This document shows positions 16,048 through 24,456 of a stretch of DNA of 64,000 nt, one piece after another. Where the stretch lies: assembly GCF_036884845.1 (NCBI RefSeq), contig NZ_CP145732.1, positions 4,650,001-4,714,000 of the forward strand, in the 5' to 3' direction. The stretch is from Pseudomonas sp. MAG733B. GTDB lineage: Bacteria; Pseudomonadota; Gammaproteobacteria; Pseudomonadales; Pseudomonadaceae. The notes under the pieces are model-generated. The model was not told where the DNA came from. It did not search any database and was given only the letters and a program-made list of their open reading frames with translations. The position numbers and the translations under genes are program-made. Position 1 is the first letter of the stretch, and every line of letters starts with the position of its first letter.

Positions 16048-17295
16048 TTAACGTCCGTCCACGCACTCACTGACAGGCTCGACAACCGACGCCAGGCTCG
16101 AGCTGGCGATCCCGTTGGGTGTCGATGGGTGTTGCAGTGGCGCATCCTTTTGCAGGTGCTTGCCGGTGACTTTCGCCTGGCCCACGCACAGCGCAAGCAA
16201 CGCTGCACTGCCCGCATAGAAAAAGTAGAAGCTCGAAGTGCCGAAGTGCTCCATCAACACGCCCGCGATCAGCGGACCGAAACAGGCGCCGACACCGAAG
16301 GTGATCAACAGCATGCCCGACAGCGAAACGCGCAACTGTGGCTCCATATTGTCATTGGCCAACGCCACGCCCAGCGGATACAGGCAGAACTGCAAAAAGC
16401 CGATGCCCGCGCCGAACCACAGCAAGGTCATGAATGAAGGCGCTTGATCGAAGCCCAGCGGCAGGCTGATGAGCACCAGCAACACCGCCACTGCGCGAAT
16501 CAGGCTCGCACGGGGCAATCGATCCGAAAGCCAGCCCAGCGGCAACTGCGCCAACAGCCCGGCGCCGATGGTCAACGCCATGAACTGGCCAACCTGCGCC
16601 GTGCCCAAGCCCTGCTTGCTCGCATAGATCGACGCCAATCCGTAGAAGCTGCCGTTGATCATCCCGGACACCAGAATCGTCACCAACGACTGAGGAATGC
16701 GCCGCAGGAACAACCGCAGATCGATCGAGGCCGAAGGCACCGCCGTCGGATGTGCGCTGCGGGTGAGTGCCACTGGCACCGAACACAGCGCGAACACCAT
16801 CGCCACACCCAGCAGTGCGCGGATGCCCAGCCCCTCGTCGAGACTCAAGGCCAGTTGACCGAGCATCATGCCGACGTAGCTGGCGACCATGTACAGCGCC
16901 AGCACACTGCCGCGCTGCTCGGTGCGGGCCTGATCGTTGAGCCAGCTTTCCAGCACCATCAACTGGCACATCATGGCCAGCCCGACCAGCCCACGCAGCA
17001 CCAGCCAGAATGGCAAGGAGGTGCTGAACTCATGCGCCAATACCGCCGCCGCAATCGTTCCGGCACAAGCCGCATAGGTCCGAATGTGCCCGACCTGCGC
17101 GATCAGGCTGCGCCCGACCCAGCCACCCAGCACCATCCCCAAGGCATTGGCGGCCATCAGCGCACCGCCTGCCGTTTCGGTCGACCCCATCGCATTGAGA
17201 CGCAGCGCCAGATAGGTCATCAGCAAGGTCGATCCCAACTGCATCAACAAGCTGGCCAGATAGAGGGCGCCGAAGGTTTTTGTGAGTTTTATCAC
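16048..17295 (-). CDS. MFS transporter (YcaD-like)
   Basis: A 415-residue twelve-helix major facilitator. I use the GTG at 17295 because it follows GGGGGA and gives a normal N-terminus (MIKLTKTFGALYLASLLMQLG); the longer open frame upstream would overlap the cupin gene. Motifs include LGWLSDRLPRASLIR in the central loop. The sequence resembles the YcaD/UPF0226 group. It begins 27 bases after the cupin stop and is probably the penultimate gene of the Rieske cluster. Whether it imports the substrate or exports a product is open. Confidence 0.82.
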   Translation of the reverse strand: MIKLTKTFGALYLASLLMQLGSTLLMTYLALRLNAMGSTETAGGALMAANALGMVLGGWVGRSLIAQVGHIRTYAACAGTIAAAVLAHEFSTSLPFWLVLRGLVGLAMMCQLMVLESWLNDQARTEQRGSVLALYMVASYVGMMLGQLALSLDEGLGIRALLGVAMVFALCSVPVALTRSAHPTAVPSASIDLRLFLRRIPQSLVTILVSGMINGSFYGLASIYASKQGLGTAQVGQFMALTIGAGLLAQLPLGWLSDRLPRASLIRAVAVLLVLISLPLGFDQAPSFMTLLWFGAGIGFLQFCLYPLGVALANDNMEPQLRVSLSGMLLITFGVGACFGPLIAGVLMEHFGTSSFYFFYAGSAALLALCVGQAKVTGKHLQKDAPLQHPSTPNGIASSSLASVVEPVSECVDGR

Positions 17296-17321
17296 CGTGC
17301 CGATCCCCCGATAATTGCGCG

Positions 17322-17693
17322 TCAAGCCAAGCCGTGAAGTTGCTTCCAGTTGCCGGGGTGAACCACATACCCGAACAACGCATGCCCGCCATACACCAGC
17401 TCGGTGCCTTCGGGAATCCACAGCAACTGGCCAGGCGTGACCTGGAAAAGCTCGTCGCCGACCTGCAGTTCGAAGCAACCCTCGATCACGAAAATCACCT
17501 CGTCGTAGAGCACCGTCCAGGCGACTTGTGCACCTTCCCAACGGGCGAAGCCCACACCGATGTTCGGCGAGACTTCGTTGCTGAGGGCTCGCGCTACATA
17601 AGCGGCGCCGGGCGGACCGCCACGGAAGGTAAAGTCGAGGTCCTGATGGTCGATGCGCAGCACGCCGCTTTTGCCTTTGTCCGCAGGGCTCAT
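17322..17693 (-). CDS. small cupin-domain protein (EutQ-like)
   Basis: A 123-residue single-domain cupin. The segment YDEVIFVIEGCFELQVGDELFQVTPGQLLWIPEGTELVY contains the double beta-hairpin of the fold, but the usual metal-binding histidines of motif 1 are largely absent (no HxH), as in EutQ-type ethanolamine-utilisation cupins. Its ATG overlaps the stop of the FAD oxidoreductase gene (ATGA), so the two are translationally coupled and likely act on related compounds. It could be a small-molecule sensor or an isomerase-like helper; no activity can be assigned. Confidence 0.8.
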   Translation of the reverse strand: MSPADKGKSGVLRIDHQDLDFTFRGGPPGAAYVARALSNEVSPNIGVGFARWEGAQVAWTVLYDEVIFVIEGCFELQVGDELFQVTPGQLLWIPEGTELVYGGHALFGYVVHPGNWKQLHGLA

Positions 17694-19018
17694 AGCTCGC
17701 TCCGGCTGTTCCAGGCCGCCAGATGAATGCGCGAACGAACACCGAGGCCGAGGAACGGCTCCGGCGGATTGAGCGACGGCATGCCGGTCACGGCGCGAAT
17801 ATCGTTCAGCTGCGCCGAATCGGCACCGACGGCAAGATCTGCGAGCATCGTCCCGGAAATCGTGCCCCAGGCTGCACCGACACCGTTGTCACACGCCGAG
17901 GCATGCACGCCCGGTTCCAGCTCGCCAAAGAAATTGGTGAAGTTGCGCGAGATCGCATAGACGCCACCCCACGTATGACTGAAAGGCACGTCGGCCAGTT
18001 GCGGGAAGCGCGCCAGGAATGCCTTGCGGTGCGAATCACGTACTTTCGAGCGCATGCCATCGCTGGTGCTGCGGCCGTATTTGGGTACGTGCTTATAGGT
18101 GTTGCGGATGATCAACCGACGATCCTGAGTCATGCGCACGGTCGTGCCGGCGTGGTCCGCCGGGGTCAGGCCCCAATCGAGTTGCCCGCCATAGGTGGCC
18201 AGTTCCGCATCGGTCAACGGGCGGGTCCAACTGGCGAAGGTCATCACCGGCAACAGGCGATTGCGCAGATAACCGAATTCCTGGGTGAAGATGCTGGTGC
18301 CCAACAGCAGTTGCGGGGTGCGGATCAGTCCAGCCGTGCCATGCAGAATCCAGCCGCCACGCCCGTCGCGCTCCAGACGCTGGATGGGGGATTCTTCCAG
18401 CAATTCGACGTTGCTCGGCAATGTACGAGCCAGGCCGGTGACCAGCGCTGCCGGTTGCATCAGGTAGCAGCCGGGGGTGTAGATGGCGCCGCTGTAATGG
18501 CCGGTGCCCAACACCTTGGCCAGCTCAGCGGAATCGGCCCTGCGGAACGGTTCGCCGAGGTCGCTCATCAGGCGTTCGAAATGATCGAGGTAAGCCTCGC
18601 CACGAGCGCCGACGGCGCCTTGATACTTGCCGGCATGGGACCATTGGCAATCGATGCCATGGTTTTGCACCAGCCCTTGCAGCTGCGAAATCGCGGAACG
18701 GTTGAGCGACAACAAACGCTGTTTGTGCGCAGGGTCCGGATGCTCCAGGGCAAATTTGTGCGGCAGGTCGATCACAAAACCGGAGTTGCGCCCCGAAGCG
18801 CCATGGGCGACCCGTTGCGCATCCACCAGCAGGATACGAGCCTGCGGATGATGCTCGGCCAGACGGCGGGCAGCGGCGAGGCCAGCGAAACCCGCGCCAA
18901 TCACGGCGTAGTCTGCACGCTGCTCACCGGACAAACGTTGGCAGGACGGTTGCTCGGGCAGCGCCGCGTACCAGCCGCAGCTCGAGTCATCGAATGGCAG
19001 GTTGATGGTGTTTTTCAT
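17690..19018 (-). CDS. FAD-dependent amine oxidase/dehydrogenase (DAO family, PuuB/OrdL-like)
   Basis: A 442-residue flavoprotein with the dinucleotide-binding motif VIGAGFAGLAAARRLAEHHP near residue 38 and the GASGRNSGF motif typical of the glycine oxidase / gamma-glutamylputrescine oxidase / sarcosine oxidase group. These enzymes oxidise primary or secondary amines, including N-methyl groups. The ATG at 19018 follows GAGG; the longer upstream frame overlaps the previous gene. It comes ten bases after the rubredoxin reductase and overlaps the cupin gene by four bases. In the proposed pathway it could take over after the Rieske oxygenase has cut a C-N bond or removed a methyl group. The substrate is not known. 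Confidence 0.86.
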   Translation of the reverse strand: MKNTINLPFDDSSCGWYAALPEQPSCQRLSGEQRADYAVIGAGFAGLAAARRLAEHHPQARILLVDAQRVAHGASGRNSGFVIDLPHKFALEHPDPAHKQRLLSLNRSAISQLQGLVQNHGIDCQWSHAGKYQGAVGARGEAYLDHFERLMSDLGEPFRRADSAELAKVLGTGHYSGAIYTPGCYLMQPAALVTGLARTLPSNVELLEESPIQRLERDGRGGWILHGTAGLIRTPQLLLGTSIFTQEFGYLRNRLLPVMTFASWTRPLTDAELATYGGQLDWGLTPADHAGTTVRMTQDRRLIIRNTYKHVPKYGRSTSDGMRSKVRDSHRKAFLARFPQLADVPFSHTWGGVYAISRNFTNFFGELEPGVHASACDNGVGAAWGTISGTMLADLAVGADSAQLNDIRAVTGMPSLNPPEPFLGLGVRSRIHLAAWNSRSEL

Positions 19019-19028
19019 GATTCGAGCC

Positions 19029-20426
19029 TCAGGCAACCGCCTGCTGGGAATGCTGACAGGACTGCAGCAATGCGCTGCGTTGCGTTTGCGCTTGACGACC
19101 GAGCAGGACAAAACCATTGAGCTGGCCCGTGGTGTCGTAGAACCCGGCACTCAAGCCATCGTCGGTCGGCGTGCAGCGCCATTCACCTTCGCCGGCGTTA
19201 GCGGGTGCCAACAGACACAGCGGCGCCGCCGGCGTCTTCACCGTTACCGGCATCAACGGGTAGTCGACAGCCGTGGGTTGGCCAAGCAATGTCTTGCTCA
19301 ACGCAGCAATGCCTTGGTTGATCGGCGCCAGATACGGCAACAGTTGCCCATCGACCTCGATGCAGTCACCCAAGGCGAAGATGCCCGGTACCGAGGTTTG
19401 CAACTGAGCGTTCACCTGAATACCCCGCCCAACCACTACGCCGGCACTCTCTGCCAGGCTCAGGTCGGGACGCAGACCCACGGCAGACAACACCAGATCG
19501 GCCTCGATGGTCTGGCCGTTGGCGAGTTTCAAGCGATAGCCCTGAGTGGTCGAATCGATGGCCTCCAGGGTGTTTTGCAGATGCCACCTCACTCCCAAAT
19601 CACTCAGAGCGTTTTGCAGTACCTGCCCCGCCTCCGCCGGCAACAGACGCTCCATCGGCCAGCGACCCAGGCCGATCACATCGACGCTGAAACCGTTGTG
19701 GGCCAGGTCATTGGCGAACTCGCAACCAATCAGGCCATCGCCCAGGATCGCGACGCGCCGCACACCGGTCAGACGCTCACGGAACCCGTGGTAATCCTGC
19801 AGGTTATTGACGCTGATCAGCGCTGACGTATCGCCCTGAATCGGCAAGCGAATCGGCTGCGCACCGCTGGCAAGCACCAACTGGCCATAGTCCATTTCGC
19901 CGAAACTGGTACGCAAGCGCCGCGCCGAACTGTCGATGCCCAACACCTTGCAGTGCGGATACACGCGGATGTTCAAGCGCTGCTCGATTGCCAGCGGTGA
20001 TTCGCCGGACAACGCCTCGGCACTCTTGCCTTGGGACAGTCCGATCGACAGCGCAGGTTTCGAATACAGATGCCCGGACTCTTGCGTCAGCACGCGGATC
20101 TCGACCTTGGGGTCTGCCTTGCGCAACGCCTGGGCCAGGCCATAACCGGCATAACCACTGCCGATGATGACGATCGGCTGGCGCGGTGCCGCAGCAACCA
20201 CAGGCGCAGCCACCACTACCGGCGGCGTGCTGACGGCTGTCACCGCCTGCGTGTATTCACTGATATCGAGCATTTCGAAATCAGCCTTGCCGACGTGGCA
20301 TTCCGGGCAGATCCAGTCTTCGGGAACATCTTCCCAGCGCGTGCCGGCGAGGATGCCATCCTCGGGCCAACCCAGCGCCTCGTCGTAAATCAGGCCGCAA
20401 ACGATGCAAAGCCAAGTCTTGAACAT
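19029..20426 (-). CDS. rubredoxin fused to FAD/NAD-dependent rubredoxin reductase
   Basis: A 465-residue fusion. Residues 1-55 are a complete rubredoxin with its four iron ligands Cys7, Cys10, Cys40 and Cys43 (CIVCG and CPECH). After an alanine/valine/proline linker (about 60-83) comes a reductase with an FAD GxGxxG (residues 89-94), a second NAD-binding motif (ILGDGLIGCEFA) and the FAD-closing motif GIFALGDCIE. Such reductases normally feed separate rubredoxins for alkane hydroxylase, but no AlkB is present here. Its neighbour is a Rieske oxygenase without a visible reductase, so this fusion is the natural candidate electron donor. Start at 20426 follows GGGGAG and lies five bases after the aldehyde dehydrogenase stop. 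Confidence 0.9.
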   Translation of the reverse strand: MFKTWLCIVCGLIYDEALGWPEDGILAGTRWEDVPEDWICPECHVGKADFEMLDISEYTQAVTAVSTPPVVVAAPVVAAAPRQPIVIIGSGYAGYGLAQALRKADPKVEIRVLTQESGHLYSKPALSIGLSQGKSAEALSGESPLAIEQRLNIRVYPHCKVLGIDSSARRLRTSFGEMDYGQLVLASGAQPIRLPIQGDTSALISVNNLQDYHGFRERLTGVRRVAILGDGLIGCEFANDLAHNGFSVDVIGLGRWPMERLLPAEAGQVLQNALSDLGVRWHLQNTLEAIDSTTQGYRLKLANGQTIEADLVLSAVGLRPDLSLAESAGVVVGRGIQVNAQLQTSVPGIFALGDCIEVDGQLLPYLAPINQGIAALSKTLLGQPTAVDYPLMPVTVKTPAAPLCLLAPANAGEGEWRCTPTDDGLSAGFYDTTGQLNGFVLLGRQAQTQRSALLQSCQHSQQAVA

Positions 20427-20431
20427 GGTGT

Positions 20432-21877
20432 TCACTCCCCAGCAATCCGGATCGCTACGTTTTTGGTGCGCACGTAGCTGTATAAGGCTTCCTGACCCTT
20501 CTCCCGACCGAAGCCCGACAACCCGACACCGCCAAACGGCGTCTCGATGCCACCGGCGTACCATTCGTTGACGAACACCTGGCCGGATTTCAACTGGCGT
20601 GTGCAACGCATGGCGCGGCTGATGTCCTGGGTGAACACCCCGGCCACCAGACCAAATTCGGTGCCGTTGGCAATCGCGATGGCTTGTTCTTCGGTGTCGA
20701 ATGGCATGATCGCCAGCACCGGCCCGAAGACTTCTTCCTGAGCGATGCACATCTCTGGGGTGACGTCGCGGAACACGGTCGGACGCATGAAGTGCCCGGC
20801 ACGGTCAGCGAAGGCTTCACCGCCGGTAACCGCTACGGCTCCGTCTTCGATGGCTCGTCGGCACAAGGCTTCGATGCCCGTCAGTTGCCCGGCGCTGACG
20901 ACCGGCGTGAGGTCGGCATTCTCCTGACCCAGACCGACACTCAACCCTTCGGCCATGGCAACGACGGCCTCGACCACTTCTTCATAAATCTCGCGCTGTA
21001 CCAGCAGCCGCGACATCGCCGAACAGACCTGGCCGGCATTGAAGAAAATCCCCGACTGAACGCTGGCCAGGAGTTGTTCACGATCGGCGTCGGCAAAAGC
21101 GATTGCCGCCGACTTGCCACCCAACTCCATCACACTCGGAATCGCATGCTGCGCGGCATCGCGCAAAATCGACTGCCCCGTCGGAACGGAACCGGTGAAC
21201 ACGATCTGATCGACAGCACGGTGGCTGACCAGATACGCACCGACTTCGCGACCACGGCCACAAATCAGGTTGACCGCGCCGTCGGGCAAGCCAGCCTTGG
21301 CGATGGCGCGGATCAGTACGCACATGCCCAGCGGGGACAGCTCGGGGGACTTGATCACCACCGCATTACCGGCCGCCAGTGCCGGTGCCAGCGAACGGGC
21401 GCAGATCGACACCGGGAAATTCCACGGTACGATCTGGGCCGAAACGCCCATCGGGTCGTACAGGGTGAAGTCCATGTAACCGTTGCCCAGCGGAATCGAG
21501 GTGCCCTCGATTTTGTCCGCCATGCCGGCGTAATACTCGAAGTAGCGCGCCGCCTCGATGAACTCGTCCTTGGCATCGCTCAGGCGCTTGCCGTTTTCCT
21601 GGCACAGCACCCAAGCGCCTTCGTCCGCCACCGCACGAATTTCTTCGGCGATGCGCAGCAACCACGTGACACGCTGCGCCGGGCGCACGCGGGTCAATTC
21701 GCCGCTGTCGGCGCAGCGACGCGCCGCCAGCAATGCACGCTCGGCATCGGCCACGGTGGCCTGGGCGATGGTCGCCAGGGGTTCGGCGGTGCCGGGGTTG
21801 TTCACCGTCAGGCGCTGGACGCTGTCGCTCCATTGCCCGTCGATATAGTTGAGCCAGTGAGAGGCTATCGGATACAT
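20432..21877 (-). CDS. NAD(P)-dependent aldehyde dehydrogenase
   Basis: A 481-residue ALDH with the catalytic glutamate in MELGGKS and the catalytic cysteine in FNAGQVCSA, plus the cofactor-site pattern PWNFPVSICARSLAPALAAGNAVVIKSPE. Full family length, starting after GAGGAGAGG. It lies 11 bases after the Rieske oxygenase gene. In carnitine and choline breakdown a C-N oxygenation or oxidation yields an aldehyde that a paired ALDH converts to the acid; that is the likely role here, or formaldehyde/betaine aldehyde-type oxidation. Specificity cannot be set by eye. Confidence 0.92.
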   Translation of the reverse strand: MYPIASHWLNYIDGQWSDSVQRLTVNNPGTAEPLATIAQATVADAERALLAARRCADSGELTRVRPAQRVTWLLRIAEEIRAVADEGAWVLCQENGKRLSDAKDEFIEAARYFEYYAGMADKIEGTSIPLGNGYMDFTLYDPMGVSAQIVPWNFPVSICARSLAPALAAGNAVVIKSPELSPLGMCVLIRAIAKAGLPDGAVNLICGRGREVGAYLVSHRAVDQIVFTGSVPTGQSILRDAAQHAIPSVMELGGKSAAIAFADADREQLLASVQSGIFFNAGQVCSAMSRLLVQREIYEEVVEAVVAMAEGLSVGLGQENADLTPVVSAGQLTGIEALCRRAIEDGAVAVTGGEAFADRAGHFMRPTVFRDVTPEMCIAQEEVFGPVLAIMPFDTEEQAIAIANGTEFGLVAGVFTQDISRAMRCTRQLKSGQVFVNEWYAGGIETPFGGVGLSGFGREKGQEALYSYVRTKNVAIRIAGE

Positions 21878-21888
21878 GGGACCTCTCC

Positions 21889-23076
21889 TCAGGCAGACGG
21901 CGTGATGGCGAGCAACTGCCGTGCAGCCCACTGGTGGAAGAAGTGCGTCGGAATGTCCATTTCCGGCGAGAACGCGCCGCCCTTGTAGCCTGGGGAATGA
22001 CGACCCTTCTGCATGCCTTCCACGGAGCTGATGTCTTCGGCGAACACCACTTTCCACGACTCCAGGATTGCATCGCGGCAAGCGCTGAATTCTTCGCTGC
22101 TCGCGGCTTCGTCGCCGACATAGAACAGGCGTAGGTGCTCGATGGTGCGGCCCGGCGCGACTGGTTCCAGTTGCATGGCGAAGGCATGGTCAGCCTGGAT
22201 GCCGAGCAGAACGTTCGGGAAAAACGCGACGTATTCGGCGTTGCGCAAGCGGTCCAGCGGCCAGCCCGGGAATTTCGGCAGGTGCGTACCGGCGACGTCC
22301 GACAGGTTGTAGGCGTAGCTGCCCTGACCGGCGAAGTGTTCGTCAAAAATGATGTTGTAGTGATCTTCCAGACGCGAGTACGAGTTCAGGCTCGGGTGTA
22401 CCCACGGCAAGTGGTAGGCCTCGCAGTAGTTCTCGACGGCCAGTTTCCAGTTGCAGTTGATGTCCAGCGTGGTGGCGTCATGACCCGGGCGGCGGCGCAT
22501 CAGGCTCATGCCGTCTTCACCGAGGAACTGGGTCCAGCGTTTGGTCAACGGCGCCAGCATGTCTTCAAGCGGCTGCGCATCGCCGGAAAGGTTGATGAAC
22601 ACCATGTCCATCCAGATCGCGCTGCGGATGGCTTTCAAGCCATGTTTTTCACAGGCGAAGCGTTCGTCCTTGTGCTGGTCAATACCGCCAACGTGAGGCG
22701 TGCCACGCAAGCCGCCGTTGAGGTCGTAAGTCCAGGAGTGGTACGGGCAGCGAATCACGCCCTGCACTTCGCCGGCCTCTTCCACCAGTTTCATGCCGCG
22801 GTGGCTGCACACGTTATGGAACACTTGCACCAGGCCTTCGCGGTTGCGCATCAACAGCAACGGCAGGCCCATGAAATCGATTGGCTTGACCGAACCGGCC
22901 TTGCCCAGGTCGCTGGCGAAGCCGACGCAGGCCCAGGTTTTACCCATGACCTGATCGCGTTCGAGTTCGAAGTAACGTTGCTCGGTGTAGAACTCGTTGC
23001 TCAGGCCGGTCGCTTCGTGGATCGGATTGAGGACGGTTTCAAGGTGATGCACTGGAATCTGTTGGAGGGTGGTCAT
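21889..23076 (-). CDS. Rieske non-haem iron oxygenase, alpha subunit (CntA/choline-monooxygenase-like)
   Basis: A 395-residue oxygenase. The Rieske [2Fe-2S] ligands are Cys90, His92, Cys110 and His113 (CSHRG and CPYHSW). The mononuclear-iron ligands His222 and His227 sit in YCEAYHLPWVH, with an acidic residue expected further downstream. The residue that links the two metal centres is a glutamate (Glu219), as in carnitine monooxygenase CntA, rather than the aspartate of ring-hydroxylating dioxygenases. That points to C-N bond cleavage or N-demethylation of a quaternary amine. No beta subunit is encoded, consistent with a trimeric alpha-only enzyme. It follows AGGGG and is the first enzyme gene after the LysR regulator. 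The substrate is unproven; stachydrine, carnitine-like or choline-like compounds are candidates. Confidence 0.88.
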   Translation of the reverse strand: MTTLQQIPVHHLETVLNPIHEATGLSNEFYTEQRYFELERDQVMGKTWACVGFASDLGKAGSVKPIDFMGLPLLLMRNREGLVQVFHNVCSHRGMKLVEEAGEVQGVIRCPYHSWTYDLNGGLRGTPHVGGIDQHKDERFACEKHGLKAIRSAIWMDMVFINLSGDAQPLEDMLAPLTKRWTQFLGEDGMSLMRRRPGHDATTLDINCNWKLAVENYCEAYHLPWVHPSLNSYSRLEDHYNIIFDEHFAGQGSYAYNLSDVAGTHLPKFPGWPLDRLRNAEYVAFFPNVLLGIQADHAFAMQLEPVAPGRTIEHLRLFYVGDEAASSEEFSACRDAILESWKVVFAEDISSVEGMQKGRHSPGYKGGAFSPEMDIPTHFFHQWAARQLLAITPSA

Positions 23077-23234
23077 TATTGTTTTCCCCTGCTGGGCACG
23101 GTTTGGATGATCGGCGGGCACATTGGCCCGGGTCCGCTGGCGGCAAGTTTGGGAAAACAGGGAGTGTCTCGACAAACGATATTTCGGGAGGGATTAATGA
23201 CTTTTGATCATGAATATGACAGCACCGTGGTTCC

Positions 23235-23327
23235 CCTGTAGTCGCTGCCGCAGGCTGCGATCTTTTGATTTTGCTTTTTAACAAAACAAAAGATCGCAGC
23301 CTCGTTGCACTCGACAGCTCCTACAGG
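23235..23327. repeat. palindromic dispersed repeat (GATCTTTTG type), copy 1
   Basis: Long inverted repeat with GGCTGCGATCTTTTG and CAAAAGATCGCAGCC arms and outer CCTGTAG / CTACAGG ends. A near-identical element occurs at 34107-34200. The stop codon of the LysR gene falls inside its right end. Confidence 0.8.
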
Positions 23328-24232
23328 GGCGGTGTCGGAAGTTGATTCATCAACCAGCTGCGAAAGCGTTTGACGCTCTGGCGCATGCCGCCACGGGACA
23401 ACGGCTCAAGCAAACAAAACTGCGCATCGGTTCTCAGCACGGTATCGAGCGGACGGATCAGCGCGCCGCTCTGTAGGTGATCGTCGACAAGATTGGACCA
23501 GGCCAGCGCAATACCCTGCCCGCTGATGGCCGACTGGATCAGCATCGAGTAGCTGTTGATATTGATCCGGCGTTTTGGCTCGACATTTTTCAGGCCCTGA
23601 CTCTGGAACCACTCCGGCCAGCCAATCCAGTCGCGTTGCGGGTCATCGAGAAACAGCCAGGTGCAGGCTGCCAGGTCCTCGGGCTTGTTCAAGGCTGGAT
23701 ATTTGGCAAGGTAAGCGGGGCTGCAAACCGGATAAACCTCTTCGGAAAACAACGGCGTGACCTGCATGTCGCGGGGCGGTGTCTTGCAGTAATACAACGC
23801 CAGGTCGCAATCGAGGCGAGAGAAATCCTTGACCTGGTCATGGGCGATGATCCGCAGGTCGATCTCTTCGTTCTCCCGTTGAAACTCGGTCACTTTCGGC
23901 AACAGCCACAGCGAAGCCATCGCGGTACTGGTGGCGACCGTCACCTGCTCGGCGCCCTGCCAATGGCGAATCTCGCCGGTGGCTTGGGCGACTTGCATCA
24001 ACGACGCACGCACCGTTTCATAGTACTGACTGGCCGCTGGGCTCAGGTGAATCGTGCGGGTGGTGCGTTCGAACAACACCTTGCCCAGATAGTCTTCAAG
24101 CAGCCGAACCTGTCGACTGATTGCACCTTGCGTCACGTTCAACTCTTGCGCAGCCAGGGTGAAACTCAAATGACGTGCCGCCGCTTCAAACGCGACCAGA
24201 CTGTTGAGTGGCGGTAATGGGTGGATTTTCAT
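23321..24232 (-). CDS. LysR-family regulator (GcvA-like) of the Rieske cluster
   Basis: A 303-residue LTTR of the GcvA subgroup, with the winged helix PLNSLVAFEAAARHLSFTLAAQELNVTQGAISRQVRLLEDYLG. It lies upstream of, and in the same direction as, the Rieske oxygenase gene, about 245 bases away. That is unusual for an LTTR but compatible with control of the cluster. The last codons and the TAG stop lie inside a dispersed palindromic repeat (CCG CCC CTG TAG), so its C-terminus (LPTPPL) has been set by the repeat. Confidence 0.86.
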   Translation of the reverse strand: MKIHPLPPLNSLVAFEAAARHLSFTLAAQELNVTQGAISRQVRLLEDYLGKVLFERTTRTIHLSPAASQYYETVRASLMQVAQATGEIRHWQGAEQVTVATSTAMASLWLLPKVTEFQRENEEIDLRIIAHDQVKDFSRLDCDLALYYCKTPPRDMQVTPLFSEEVYPVCSPAYLAKYPALNKPEDLAACTWLFLDDPQRDWIGWPEWFQSQGLKNVEPKRRININSYSMLIQSAISGQGIALAWSNLVDDHLQSGALIRPLDTVLRTDAQFCLLEPLSRGGMRQSVKRFRSWLMNQLPTPPL

Positions 24233-24327
24233 ACAAGGCCGGTCACGTCGTTATTGTGGTTTTATCGCGGCATATTAGCCCCTGCCGCAGACGCTGGACA
24301 GCGCCGCTCTGACCGACAATGAGTAAC

Positions 24328-24456
24328 CCTGTGGGAGCGAGCTTGCTCGCGATGAGGCCGGCACATTCAACATCCCAGCCACCTGACCCACCGCCATCGC
24401 CATCGCCATCGCCATCGCCATCGCCATCGCCATCGCCAGCAGGCTGGCTCCCACAC
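24328..24456. repeat. REP/BIME-type pair with internal hexanucleotide expansion
   Basis: CCTGTGGGAGCGAGCTTGC on the left and AGCAGGCTGGCTCCCACA on the right form the usual inverted pair. The inner flank of the right arm, normally CCGCCATCGC, has been expanded into a tandem GCCATC array. Confidence 0.85.
24393..24440. repeat. GCCATC tandem hexanucleotide array
   Basis: Seven perfect GCCATC units followed by GCCAGC lie within the REP element. This is a simple-sequence tract prone to slippage. It lies in non-coding DNA upstream of the CHASE2 gene and upstream of the LysR start on the other strand. Confidence 0.95.

Noticed and set aside
21889..23076. Ring-hydroxylating dioxygenase of aromatic compounds
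   Set aside because: No beta subunit or ferredoxin gene, glutamate rather than aspartate links the metal centres, and the neighbours are a betaine-type carrier and amine oxidase, so an amine substrate fits better.
24393..24440. GCCATC array as a possible CRISPR or coding repeat
   Set aside because: Units are six bases with no spacers, and the array is within a REP element with no ribosome site or matching protein; it is a simple-sequence tract.
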